Assembly (NCBI RefSeq): GCF_021129215.1
Contig: NZ_JAJOLP010000001.1
Location: 3,596,001 to 3,660,000, forward strand
DNA from: Agromyces sp. S2-1-8
GTDB taxonomy: Bacteria > Actinomycetota > Actinomycetes > Actinomycetales > Microbacteriaceae
Direction: 5' to 3'
DNA: 64,000 bases
Below the pieces are notes generated by a model. It was not told the DNA's origin, ran no database searches, and saw only the letters and a list, made by a program, of their open reading frames with translations. The position numbers and the translations under genes were made by a program. Positions within the stretch are counted from its first letter, which is position 1, and each line of letters starts with the position of its first letter. Below are positions 50,501 to 57,781 of this stretch, in pieces.

Positions 50501-50932
50501 GAGTCGGCTCGCTACGTGAAGCTGACGGACGGCGTGCAGAGCAACTGGCTCAAGGTGCTGGACGTCGCGGTCAATTCGACTGTCGACGAAGACACCACGG
50601 TGCTCACCGGTGATCCGGGCGGCCTCGAGAGGCTGCTCGATCTCGACCTCTTCACCTCCGTCGACGTGGGCGACACGGCCGGCGCATTGACGTACAGCAA
50701 CGTCAACACGCCCGACGCGACCAACCTCATCCTGGTCAAGGACGAAGAATCGGAGGTCGACCTAAAGGTCAAGCCGGCTGACGGTCAGGAGTGGATCGAT
50801 GCGGGGACACTGACCGGCGGTTATGTCAATGTCGATCTGAGCAGGTTCGGGGAGATCTCCGAGTTCAAGCTGCAATGGACCTCGGGCTCGGGACTGCGGC
50901 TGAACGAGTTGTTCGTCGGGACGCTCGGCTAG
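47582..50932 (+). CDS. Secreted GH84 beta-N-acetylglucosaminidase with F5/8-type C-terminal domains
   Basis: Predicted 1116 residues: a signal peptide ending VANA (about residue 31), an N-terminal GH20-like accessory domain, then the GH84 catalytic core (about 185-480) with FRGFIEGFYGTPW and the catalytic Asp pair in FAIFFDDAATNN (about 302-303). The rest (about 620-1116) is beta-rich with several F5/8-type C (CBM32-like) domains. It removes GlcNAc from O-GlcNAc or hyaluronan/mucin-type glycans. The gene uses TTG, ATT, AAT and GAT codons far more than its neighbours and is flanked by identical terminators. ATG 47582 lies 7 bases after GGAGG; 47579 is also possible. Strong sign of horizontal acquisition. 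Confidence 0.85.
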   Translation: MRPIAGRKMMLGTVLMSALTLSLLSPWVANAEPSATRPCKYDLYPKVHSCTSGPRSMAIPEQTTINLVVDDGVGPNTAAKAEALFETRGFAVTTASPDSSRRDIDVLVGIDDDEGADDAYLDGTYDPARSIANDDGYVLEINAADRVVAIEGRDNDAAFYGVTTLDQILSQAGVVLRDTLIEDYADVKFRGFIEGFYGTPWSHENRKDLMVFGGDHKMNSYLYGPKNDPYHAARWREPYPAEKLAELKELVDTGRETNVQFVWAAHVGGKIDLGSDADVRALEDKFDQLYEIGVRQFAIFFDDAATNNDQLVNFITRIDREYIKPKGDVRPIIFCPQYYRKDGGSPATINYLKSISRFPKDVEIMWTGDNVVSPVSQSAIDWVTQYIDRPVYMWWNYPVNDLGRAGYVHMGPSKGLHAGVENVSGFAANPMNQAQASKVSLFSVADYTWNTDDYNADLSWQASFARIIPDDATAARALRIFSAHASAGLNPFDTPESAYLLPELASFKQLLAADGEVDESGATLIRSFDEISSAIDTLEAYDGSNGISGEVGPWLDELKRIAQVSRATVQGILDLDDLTPDDPASIRAAMTLISDQRAGLKAAVSSSPKVIAQKELVPFIEEILSLVEIRLMNALSLPPKMHGFGSTTLDYPKMLDGDLSTAAGSGAFVSRGAYFGVNLGRTTRIDNVLISMDAKNYYKQGVLEASIDNATWFEVAGFDSSSVSARQLDVEAQFLRYRATDEFTDEVTGSPNRGLSVKEFRVNVEDPAEVFTNVAGLQGRALSFEGSTVALRGSGDLTVEPGEYFGFRFNKLKNAHSLRIDDDLRFLSAEFSTDGRAWTAMNWSDPRINAATYIRVVNTSTVAQDIALQELSVALGGSIRPTASAHNVSVYSGKVENIVDGDPVTSFWLRGAGGDRHFVFDLGREIPVYDLWIRSEKDLVSSGRIELSSDGTNWRDPVTFAKAGADNVVKLGGESARYVKLTDGVQSNWLKVLDVAVNSTVDEDTTVLTGDPGGLERLLDLDLFTSVDVGDTAGALTYSNVNTPDATNLILVKDEESEVDLKVKPADGQEWIDAGTLTGGYVNVDLSRFGEISEFKLQWTSGSGLRLNELFVGTLG

Positions 50933-50943
50933 GAACGACGAAA

Positions 50944-50973
50944 GGGGCCGGGTCGCGATCGCGACCCGGCCCC
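50944..50973. terminator. 30-bp palindromic terminator after GH84 (identical to 47264-47293)
   Basis: The same 30-bp palindrome as behind GH5, at 12 bp after the GH84 stop and 22 bp from the convergent metallophosphoesterase stop. It can terminate both. Confidence 0.9.
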
Positions 50974-50994
50974 TGCTCGTTCGGGCGTGAGAGG

Positions 50995-52113
50995 TCAGGT
51001 GAGCGGCGCGAGCCGCACCTCCTGCAGCACCGTGCCCGCGAGGTCGCGCATCGTGAGCACGAGCTCCTCGGCGCTCGCCTCGCCGTCGATCCAGGCGGCC
51101 GCCTCCTCGCTCGTCACGTCGAAGTCAGGCCCGCCGCCGATGAGCTGCGCGTACGGGAAGTCCTCGGTCGCCGGCATCCACGTCTGGTAGTGGGTATGCC
51201 CCGACACGATGACCTGGGCGCCCCACTCGACGAGCGCGTCGTGCCAGGCATCGCGGCTCATCCGGCTGAACCAGTCGTAGCCCTCGTCGTCGTAGTCGAC
51301 GACCGCCTCGTCGATCCAGCGCAGCGGGATGTGGCAGAACACGACGCGGTACGGGGCGTCCCGGAACTCGGGGCGCGCGGTCACCTCGCGCAGCCACTCG
51401 GCCTGCTCGGCGCGCAGCGGCTCGAAGGCGACGCGCCCCTCGAACGTCGGGTGGGCGTCGGGCTTGTCCTCGCCGGTGTGGAGCACGACGCACGCGACCG
51501 GCCCGATGCGGAACGCGGTGAACGGCCGCCCCTCGGGCGTCGCCACGAAGTCCTCGAGCTGGTACGCCCAGGTGCCGCGCACGTCGTGGTTGCCCACCAC
51601 GATCGCGAGGGGGCGCCCCGCACTGACGTCGAGGCCCGCCGGGTTCAGCACCGTCGAGGTGAACCACGACGGGTCCTTCCAGTCGTTGCAGAGGTCGCCG
51701 TTCCAGACGAGCACGTCGACTTCGGGGGTCGCCTCGTGCAGCGCCCGCAGGGTGTCGTCCTGCTGATGGGTGTCGTTCCACACGGCGAAGCGCGCGCGAT
51801 CGGATGCCGCGTCGAGGGTGCGCACGGGCTTCCACCCGCTCTCGTGCCGCTCCGCCGGCGCCTCGACCGACTCGGTGACCGAGCGCACGCGCAGGGCGGT
51901 GCCGGCGGGCCACCCCGCGGTGCGGACACGCAGCACCCGGTCGCCCTGGGGCACCATGCCGAAGGCGTCGGCGGTCGCGGTGCCGCGCGTGCCGTCGGCC
52001 CCCTCCCACTCGAGCCATCCCCGGCTGAGCCGGCTCACACCCCAGACGACCTCGAACCCGTCGGCGCGCGGCGCCATCACGACGGGCGGGCTCGTCACGA
52101 GCTCGTCGCTCAC
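50995..52113 (-). CDS. Metallophosphoesterase with N-terminal Ig/FN3-like domain
   Basis: Predicted 372 residues. The metal motifs of calcineurin-like phosphoesterases appear in order: WNDTHQQ (about 113), NGDLCND (about 138), VGNHDV (about 172), FCHIPLRW (about 246) and SGHTHYQTW (about 292). The first 100 residues are a beta-sandwich-like domain. It is expected to hydrolyse a phosphomono- or diester. GTG 52113 shares 4 bases (GTGA) with the stop of the upstream DUF5054 gene, so it is translationally coupled to a putative glycosidase. No signal peptide: cytoplasmic. The substrate is unknown, perhaps a phosphorylated sugar. Confidence 0.8.
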   Translation of the reverse strand: MSDELVTSPPVVMAPRADGFEVVWGVSRLSRGWLEWEGADGTRGTATADAFGMVPQGDRVLRVRTAGWPAGTALRVRSVTESVEAPAERHESGWKPVRTLDAASDRARFAVWNDTHQQDDTLRALHEATPEVDVLVWNGDLCNDWKDPSWFTSTVLNPAGLDVSAGRPLAIVVGNHDVRGTWAYQLEDFVATPEGRPFTAFRIGPVACVVLHTGEDKPDAHPTFEGRVAFEPLRAEQAEWLREVTARPEFRDAPYRVVFCHIPLRWIDEAVVDYDDEGYDWFSRMSRDAWHDALVEWGAQVIVSGHTHYQTWMPATEDFPYAQLIGGGPDFDVTSEEAAAWIDGEASAEELVLTMRDLAGTVLQEVRLAPLT

Positions 52114-54200
52114 CTGCCGAGCTCCAGTTCGAAGCGGTAGCTGAGGTCGTCGTCGAACCACATCCGGAAGTTCGTGCCCCAGACGTTGTTGTGCAGGTTG
52201 ACGTGCAGGCCGTCCGCCGGCTCGGCCACGAGATCGTCGAACCGGAGCAGGCGCGGCTCACCGACCGCGACGAGCGGGGCGTCGATCGTGCGCAGGCGGA
52301 AGTGCTGCGAACCTCGGCATTCGATCGCGGAAACCGCGTGCAGGCTGCGGTTGCCGCGCGAGACGACTCGTCGGGGGTCGACCGGCACGCCGAGCTTGTC
52401 GAGACGCCAGTCGCCGTCGACCCTCGGGCGGAAGCCGAACCAGCTCGCCTCGGGAAGCCGCGACGCCTCGCGGTCGAGCACGTCGAGCTCGATGCCGATC
52501 GGGGCGTCGGCGTGCGGGAATCGATAGCGCAACCGCAGACGGCGGGGCGCACCCCAGAGCGCGGCGGCCCGCTCGGGCATGACGAGTTCGAATTCGACGC
52601 GGTCGGCATCGGCCTCGGTGATGCGGCCCGCTGACTCGACCACCGGTGCGGACACCTGCGCCGGCTGGCGTTCGGCGATCGAGAGCCCCGGCTTCGACTG
52701 GTCGGGGATCGCCCAGAAGCCGGTCTCGTCGAGGTCGCGGCAGTACTCGTCCACCCAGCGCGCCTCGTCGCGCTCGTCGAAGGTCTGATGGCGGTACGCA
52801 CCGAGTCGATGCTCGGGACCTGCCCACTGCCGGCCCGCTTCGTCGACGAGCGAGACGATCGAGCCGTCGTCGCCGAACCGCACCGTGAACCCGCCGAGCG
52901 CGAGGTCGTCGCCGCGCTCGACGGGTGTGCGCCGGGCGTCGCTGCTCGATGTGCCCCGCGTCTCGCCCGCCGACGTCGGCGTGAGGCCGGCGATCGCCGC
53001 GCGCGCCGCCGCACCGCGTTCGGGTGCGAGGGCATCGACCGCACGGTCGAGGTAGCCGCGCTGCTCCGCCCACGAGGCTTCGAAGCCCGAGTAGCGCAGG
53101 CCCTGCGCCCCGGCGTGCTCCGCGGCCCACTCGAACCGCGCCGCCTCCGGGGGGTTGGCGGCGAGGTCGATCTCGTCGCGCGAACGGGCCGCCGCGAAGT
53201 CGTCCTTCGTGTAGTTCGCGTAGTCGGGCAGGAAGGTCTTCAGGTCCTCGCCCCAGGTGTGCTCGGCGATGAGCAGCAGCGCCTCGCTGAACCGGTCGCA
53301 CTCGTCATCGCCCTCGACGAGGTCGCCGTTCGCGATCCACTCGGCTCGCAGCCCGAGCAGGCCGCGCAGGCCCGCGGTCAGCAGCGGGTCGGCCCCGACC
53401 CCGTGGATCCAGGTGTCGCCGATCTCGTCGTCGACGACGGGCAGCTCGTCGCGCACGGCGAGTACGGCTCGTGCGAAGTCGTCGAGGCCCGAGGCCACGA
53501 TGCGCGCATCCGGGTGCGCCTCCGCGAGCTGCGCGAAGAGCACCTCGACCTCGTCGGCCGAGGGTGGGCCGAAGTTGTCGCCCGTGAACGCGAGGTGCAG
53601 GGCGTCGGTGCCGCCGGGCACGACGGCGAGCCCGAGGTCGGTCGCTCCGTAGCTGCCGGCGTAGTTCACGACGACCTCGCTGCCGTCGGGTGCGACCCAG
53701 CGGAAGAACTCGGGGACCTCGGGAACCGCCGAGGCGCCGTTCACCCCGAGGTGCAGGTAGTCGAGCCCGGCCGCTGCGAGCGCGGGGACGAGGCCGACGG
53801 TGTGGCCGGGCACGTCGGTCATCTTCGCGGCGAGCGTACGACGTTCGAACCGTTCGTCGAGGCGCTTCGCGATCGAGATGCCGTAGTCGACGAGGGCTCG
53901 GTCCATCACCTCGGTGTGCGTCGTCAGGGGGAGGCCGTGCCAGTGGATGCGGCGCTTCCGGATCGCCTCCTCGAGCCGCGCCCGCTCGGCCGGAGCGCTG
54001 GATCGGAGGGACTCGTGGATGAGCCACGAGCCGGTCGTCCAGGTGAACCGCGCAGGGCCGCCGCGCCGCTCGAGCTCCTCGGAGAGGTCGATCGCCCTCG
54101 GCAGGTACGAGTGCAGGTACCGGTCGGCGATGTCACTGGCGAGCGCCGTGAAGCCGATGTCGAGGTGCGTCTTGAAGACGACGTGAATGGTGCTGATCAT
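52110..54200 (-). CDS. DUF5054 protein (GH38-like N-terminal domain)
   Basis: Predicted 696 residues. It starts MISTIHVVFKTHLDIGFTALA, the DUF5054 signature, with HLDIGF resembling the zinc-binding start of GH38 alpha-mannosidases. THTEVMDRALVDYGI and TDVPGHTVGLVPALAAAG (about residue 130) follow. The C-terminal half is beta-rich. No activity has been established for the family; an alpha-mannosidase-like retaining enzyme is likely. There is no signal peptide, so it acts on imported oligosaccharides. It is divergent from the ABC importer and shares the operator-rich promoter region. Confidence 0.75.
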   Translation of the reverse strand: MISTIHVVFKTHLDIGFTALASDIADRYLHSYLPRAIDLSEELERRGGPARFTWTTGSWLIHESLRSSAPAERARLEEAIRKRRIHWHGLPLTTHTEVMDRALVDYGISIAKRLDERFERRTLAAKMTDVPGHTVGLVPALAAAGLDYLHLGVNGASAVPEVPEFFRWVAPDGSEVVVNYAGSYGATDLGLAVVPGGTDALHLAFTGDNFGPPSADEVEVLFAQLAEAHPDARIVASGLDDFARAVLAVRDELPVVDDEIGDTWIHGVGADPLLTAGLRGLLGLRAEWIANGDLVEGDDECDRFSEALLLIAEHTWGEDLKTFLPDYANYTKDDFAAARSRDEIDLAANPPEAARFEWAAEHAGAQGLRYSGFEASWAEQRGYLDRAVDALAPERGAAARAAIAGLTPTSAGETRGTSSSDARRTPVERGDDLALGGFTVRFGDDGSIVSLVDEAGRQWAGPEHRLGAYRHQTFDERDEARWVDEYCRDLDETGFWAIPDQSKPGLSIAERQPAQVSAPVVESAGRITEADADRVEFELVMPERAAALWGAPRRLRLRYRFPHADAPIGIELDVLDREASRLPEASWFGFRPRVDGDWRLDKLGVPVDPRRVVSRGNRSLHAVSAIECRGSQHFRLRTIDAPLVAVGEPRLLRFDDLVAEPADGLHVNLHNNVWGTNFRMWFDDDLSYRFELELGR

Positions 54201-54239
54201 GCGGTGCTGGCTCCTTCGCCGACAGTCTTGCATAACTGG

Positions 54240-54253
54240 TGTTTGCGCAAACA
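54240..54253. promoter_or_regulatory. LacI-type operator overlapping the ABC operon -35 box
   Basis: TGTTTGCGCAAACA is a perfect 14-bp palindrome. It covers the -35 TTGCGC (54243-54248) of the promoter ending in TATACT (54265-54270; 16-bp spacer). It lies in the 111-bp region between the divergent DUF5054 and ABC genes, so binding could switch both. A half-site AACGCAAACATT is at 54279. Confidence 0.8.
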
Positions 54254-54311
54254 TGATCCTGACGTATACTCCACTGGGAACGCAAACATTCACGAAGGAG
54301 TGCGACCGCGC

Positions 54312-54359
54312 ATGACGAAGACGTCACCCGCCCGAGGTGCGAGAGCAGGCCGCAGATGA
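54312..54359 (+). CDS. 15-codon ORF overlapping the ABC permease start
   Basis: ATG 54312 opens MTKTSPARGARAGRR and stops at 54359, sharing ATGA with the permease start at 54356. AAGGAG lies upstream of it while no SD lies directly before the permease, so the small ORF would be needed for coupled translation. It may be only a relic or a leader peptide. No conserved motif. Confidence 0.35.
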   Translation: MTKTSPARGARAGRR

Positions 54360-55330
54360 CCACGGCGCACGTGCAGGCCGATCCCCCATCCGGCGTCTCC
54401 GCCGCGACGTACGCGAGCCGGGTCGCACCCGATGCCGCGACGGGTCGAACCGGTCGCCGCAGGGTGCGCCGCGACTGGGCGGGCTGGTGGTTCGTCGGAC
54501 CGTTCATGCTCGTCTTCGCGCTCGTGCTCATCGCGCCGCTCGCCTACGCGATCTTCCTCAGCCTCTTCCGCGAGACCCTGGTCGGCGGCACCCACTTCGT
54601 CGGGCTCGAGAACTACGCCCTCGCCCTGACCGACCCCAAGTTCTGGGACGCGACGATCCGGGTCACGGTCTTCCTCTGCGTCCAGGTGCCGATCATGCTC
54701 GGGCTCGCCCTCTTCGTGGCGCTCGCGCTCGACAGCGCGCGCCTGCGGTTCGTGCCGCTGTACCGACTCAGCATCTTCCTGCCGTACGCGGTGCCCGGCG
54801 TCGTCGCCGTCATGATCTGGGGCTACATGTACGGCTCCCAGTTCGGGCTCGTCGCCGACCTCAACCACTGGCTCGGCACGACCATCCCGGCCCCCCTCTC
54901 CGACAGCTACATCATGCCCGCGATCGCCAACATCGTGACCTGGGAGTTCGTCGGCTACAACATGCTGATCTTCTTCTCGGCCTTGAAGGCCGTGCCGCAG
55001 GAGCTCTACGAGGCGGCCGAGATCGACGGTGCGGGCGCGTTCCGCACGATCTTCGCCATCAAGCTCCCGTCGATCCGCGGAGCGATCCTCGTGGCGACGA
55101 TCTTCTCGATCATCGGCAGCTTCCAGCTCTTCAACGAGCCGGCCGTCCTGCAGTCGATCGCCCCGAACGTCATCACGAGCTACTTCACCCCGAACCTGTA
55201 CGCGTTCAACCTGTCGTTCGCCGGCTCGCAGTTCAACTACGCCGCGGCGATCGCGATCGTCTCGGGCCTCATCACGATGGTCGTCGCGTACTTCGCGCAG
55301 TCGACGGGCAACAAGCAGGAGAAGCGCTGA
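54356..55330 (+). CDS. ABC sugar transporter permease, subunit 1 (MalF/UgpA-like)
   Basis: Predicted 324 residues, six membrane spans, with the EAA loop EAAEIDGAGAFRTIFAIKLP (about 213-233) that contacts the ATPase. It starts MTTAHVQADPPSG. It belongs to the CUT1 type of oligosaccharide importers. The next permease gene starts in its stop codon (TGATG), so both are coupled. Substrate is probably a disaccharide or oligosaccharide of galactose or mannose (inference from the neighbours). Confidence 0.9.
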   Translation: MTTAHVQADPPSGVSAATYASRVAPDAATGRTGRRRVRRDWAGWWFVGPFMLVFALVLIAPLAYAIFLSLFRETLVGGTHFVGLENYALALTDPKFWDATIRVTVFLCVQVPIMLGLALFVALALDSARLRFVPLYRLSIFLPYAVPGVVAVMIWGYMYGSQFGLVADLNHWLGTTIPAPLSDSYIMPAIANIVTWEFVGYNMLIFFSALKAVPQELYEAAEIDGAGAFRTIFAIKLPSIRGAILVATIFSIIGSFQLFNEPAVLQSIAPNVITSYFTPNLYAFNLSFAGSQFNYAAAIAIVSGLITMVVAYFAQSTGNKQEKR

Positions 55331-56271
55331 TGGCCACCGAATCGATCACCACCGCCGGCCGTCGGCCGAGCCGTCTCGCGAGCGGGCGGGTGCCCTTCGC
55401 GAGCCGCCCTGCGCAGCGCCGCGGTCCGCGCAACCGCCGGGCCTCGATCACGCTGACGATCCTCATGATGCTCATGCTGCTGTACTGCGTCGTGCCGCTC
55501 GTGTGGCTCGTGATCAACGCGACCAAGAGCCGATCCGACCTCTACGACACCTTCGCGCTCTGGTTCGCACCCGACTTCGCCCTCTTCGACAACATCGTCG
55601 AGGTGTTCACGTACAACGACGGCGAGTTCACCCGCTGGTTCGCGAACACCCTGCTCTACGTCGTCGTCGGCGCGGGCGGCGCCACCCTGCTCGCCACCCT
55701 CGCGGGGTACGGGCTCGCGAAGTACCGCTTCCCCGGACGCCGCGCGGTGTTCGCCATCATCCTGGGCGCGCTCGCCATCCCCGGCTCCGTGCTCGCGGTC
55801 CCGCAGTTCCTCATGTTCAGCGGAATGGGCCTCACGAACACTCCCTGGTCGGTCATCATCCCGTCGCTCGTGAGCGCCTTCGGGCTCTACCTGGTGTGGG
55901 TGTACGCCGCCGAGGCGATCCCCGACGAACTCCTCGAGGCGGCGCGCCTCGACGGCGCGGGCGAACTGCGCATCTTCTTCTCGATCTCGCTGCGGCAGTT
56001 GGCTCCCGCCCTGATCACCGTGCTCATGTTCGCCGTCGTCGCGACGTGGAACAACTACTTCCTCCCGCTGATCATGCTGAGCGACCCCGAGTGGTACCCG
56101 CTCACGGTCGGCCTCAACCAATGGGCCTCGAAGTCGACCGCCGTCGGCACCCTGCCCATCCCGAACCTGGTGATCACCGGATCGTTGCTCACCGTGATTC
56201 CGATCTCCGCGGCCTTCCTCTACCTGCAGCGCTACTGGCAGTCGGGGCTCACCGCGGGGAGCGTGAAATAG
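55330..56271 (+). CDS. ABC sugar transporter permease, subunit 2 (MalG/UgpE-like)
   Basis: Predicted 313 residues with six spans; EAA motif is EAARLDGAGELRIFFSISLRQL (about 198-219). The cytoplasmic N-terminus is basic and about 40 residues long. It shares 1 base with the preceding stop. No ATP-binding subunit follows; CUT1 importers in actinobacteria often use a shared MsiK/MalK-type ATPase encoded elsewhere. Confidence 0.9.
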   Translation: MATESITTAGRRPSRLASGRVPFASRPAQRRGPRNRRASITLTILMMLMLLYCVVPLVWLVINATKSRSDLYDTFALWFAPDFALFDNIVEVFTYNDGEFTRWFANTLLYVVVGAGGATLLATLAGYGLAKYRFPGRRAVFAIILGALAIPGSVLAVPQFLMFSGMGLTNTPWSVIIPSLVSAFGLYLVWVYAAEAIPDELLEAARLDGAGELRIFFSISLRQLAPALITVLMFAVVATWNNYFLPLIMLSDPEWYPLTVGLNQWASKSTAVGTLPIPNLVITGSLLTVIPISAAFLYLQRYWQSGLTAGSVK

Positions 56272-56356
56272 CCGCCCCTGTCGGCCCGCACCACCCGCAC
56301 CACCCGCAAGACACCTGCAAACACCTCAGATACAGCACCCGAGAAAGGGACCGCAC

Positions 56357-57676
56357 GTGAAGAACACCACCAAGCGCCTGTGGAAGCGCGCCGGCGTCGT
56401 CGCCGGCACCGGCGCACTCCTCGTCGGCGCGCTCTCCGGCTGCGCCGCCGGCGCGTCGGGCGATGAGAGCACCGACATCGAGGCCGCCCTCGACACCGAG
56501 ACCACGCTCACCTGGTGGACCTGGGGCGACACCACCCAGGCCTGGGCCGACGCGTTCATGAAGGAGCACCCGAAGATCACGATCGAGGTCGTCAAGGTCG
56601 ACAACCCCGACGCCGCGGTGACCAAGCTGCAGAACGCCGTGAAGGCCGGCTCCGGGGCCCCCGACATCATCCCCGTCGAGTACCAGACGCTGCCCCAGCT
56701 GACGCTCGGCGACGCCCTCGCCGACCTGACGCCCTACGGCCTCGCCGACAACGAGGACGAGTTCACCGCATCGACGTGGAACGCCGTCAACGTGCAGGGC
56801 GAGCTCGTCGGCCTGCCGCTCGACTCGGGCCCCATGGTCATGATCTACAACACCGATCTCTACCAGAAGGCGGGCGTGGCCGAGGCCCCGAAGACGTGGG
56901 ACGAGTTCGCGGCGGCGTCCGCGAAGATCCACGCCTACGACCCCGAGGCGTACATCGCCAACGCGGGCGACGCCGGCTTCTTCACGAGCATGATCTGGTC
57001 GTTCGGCGGCCAGCCGTTCAAGACCGACGGCGAGAACGTGACGATCGACCTCCAGGACGAGGGCTCGAAGCAGTTCGCCGACTTCTGGGGCGGCATGCTG
57101 GAGAAGGGCGAGCTGTCGCAGGTCCCGACCTGGTCGGACGAGTGGAACCGGGCGCTCGCGGCCGGCAAGCTCGGCACGCTCATGATGGGGGCCTGGGAGA
57201 TCGGCGGCCCGACCGATGCCGGCGACACCTGGAAGGTCGCGCCGATGCCGTCGGCCGACGGTCAGCCCGCCTCGGCCGAGAACGGCGGCAGCGCGATCGC
57301 CGTCACCGAGCAGTCGAAGCACAAGGCGGCGGCCGCCGCCGTGCTGCAGTGGCTCGCCACCGGCGAGGGCCGCGACCTCGTCAACCAGGGCGGCTTCCCG
57401 TCGACGACCGCGACCATGAGCGACCCCGAGTGGCTCGGCCGCACCTGGCCGGAGGTCTACGGCGACCAGACCGCGAACGAGGTCGGCGCCGCCGCGGCCG
57501 AGTCCGTCATCCCCGGCTGGCAGTACCTGCCCTACCAGGGTTACGCGAACAGCGTGTTCGGCGACTCGGTCGGCAAGGCGCTCGCCTCGGAGAGCGACCT
57601 GAACGCCGCCCTGCTCGAGTGGCAGGACACCCTCGTCGAGTACGGCAACTCGCAGGGCTTCACCGTCAACGAGTAG
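56357..57676 (+). CDS. ABC sugar transporter substrate-binding lipoprotein
   Basis: Predicted 439 residues. The lipobox is LSGC with Cys29, so it is a lipid-anchored extracytoplasmic protein. WWTWGDTTQAWADAFMKEHPKITIEVVKVD and GLPLDSGPMVMIYNTDLYQKAGV fit the family 1 (CUT1) sugar-binding proteins. GTG 56357 has AAAGGGA upstream. It is last in its operon after both permeases, whereas in most such operons the binding protein is first. A terminator follows before the beta-galactosidase. Confidence 0.9.
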   Translation: MKNTTKRLWKRAGVVAGTGALLVGALSGCAAGASGDESTDIEAALDTETTLTWWTWGDTTQAWADAFMKEHPKITIEVVKVDNPDAAVTKLQNAVKAGSGAPDIIPVEYQTLPQLTLGDALADLTPYGLADNEDEFTASTWNAVNVQGELVGLPLDSGPMVMIYNTDLYQKAGVAEAPKTWDEFAAASAKIHAYDPEAYIANAGDAGFFTSMIWSFGGQPFKTDGENVTIDLQDEGSKQFADFWGGMLEKGELSQVPTWSDEWNRALAAGKLGTLMMGAWEIGGPTDAGDTWKVAPMPSADGQPASAENGGSAIAVTEQSKHKAAAAAVLQWLATGEGRDLVNQGGFPSTTATMSDPEWLGRTWPEVYGDQTANEVGAAAAESVIPGWQYLPYQGYANSVFGDSVGKALASESDLNAALLEWQDTLVEYGNSQGFTVNE

Positions 57677-57686
57677 CCGCACCGAA

Positions 57687-57720
57687 CCGCGGGGGATCTG
57701 CTCGCGCAGATCCCCCGCGG
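57687..57720 (+). terminator. Hairpin after the binding-protein gene
   Basis: CCGCGGGGGATCTGC (57687-57701) and GCAGATCCCCCGCGG (57706-57720) pair perfectly over TCGC. Read-through to the beta-galactosidase gene is probably partial. Confidence 0.8.
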
Positions 57721-57781
57721 CATGCCTCCCCACAACCGCTCCGAGCGTTTCGCCCGAGCCAGCACCTCCGAGAGAGCCCCG

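Noticed and set aside
31251-51250. Near copies of the GAGGCATCC word (e.g. CGATGCCTC, GAGGCATCG)
   Set aside because: One-base variants were not counted in the over-representation estimate.
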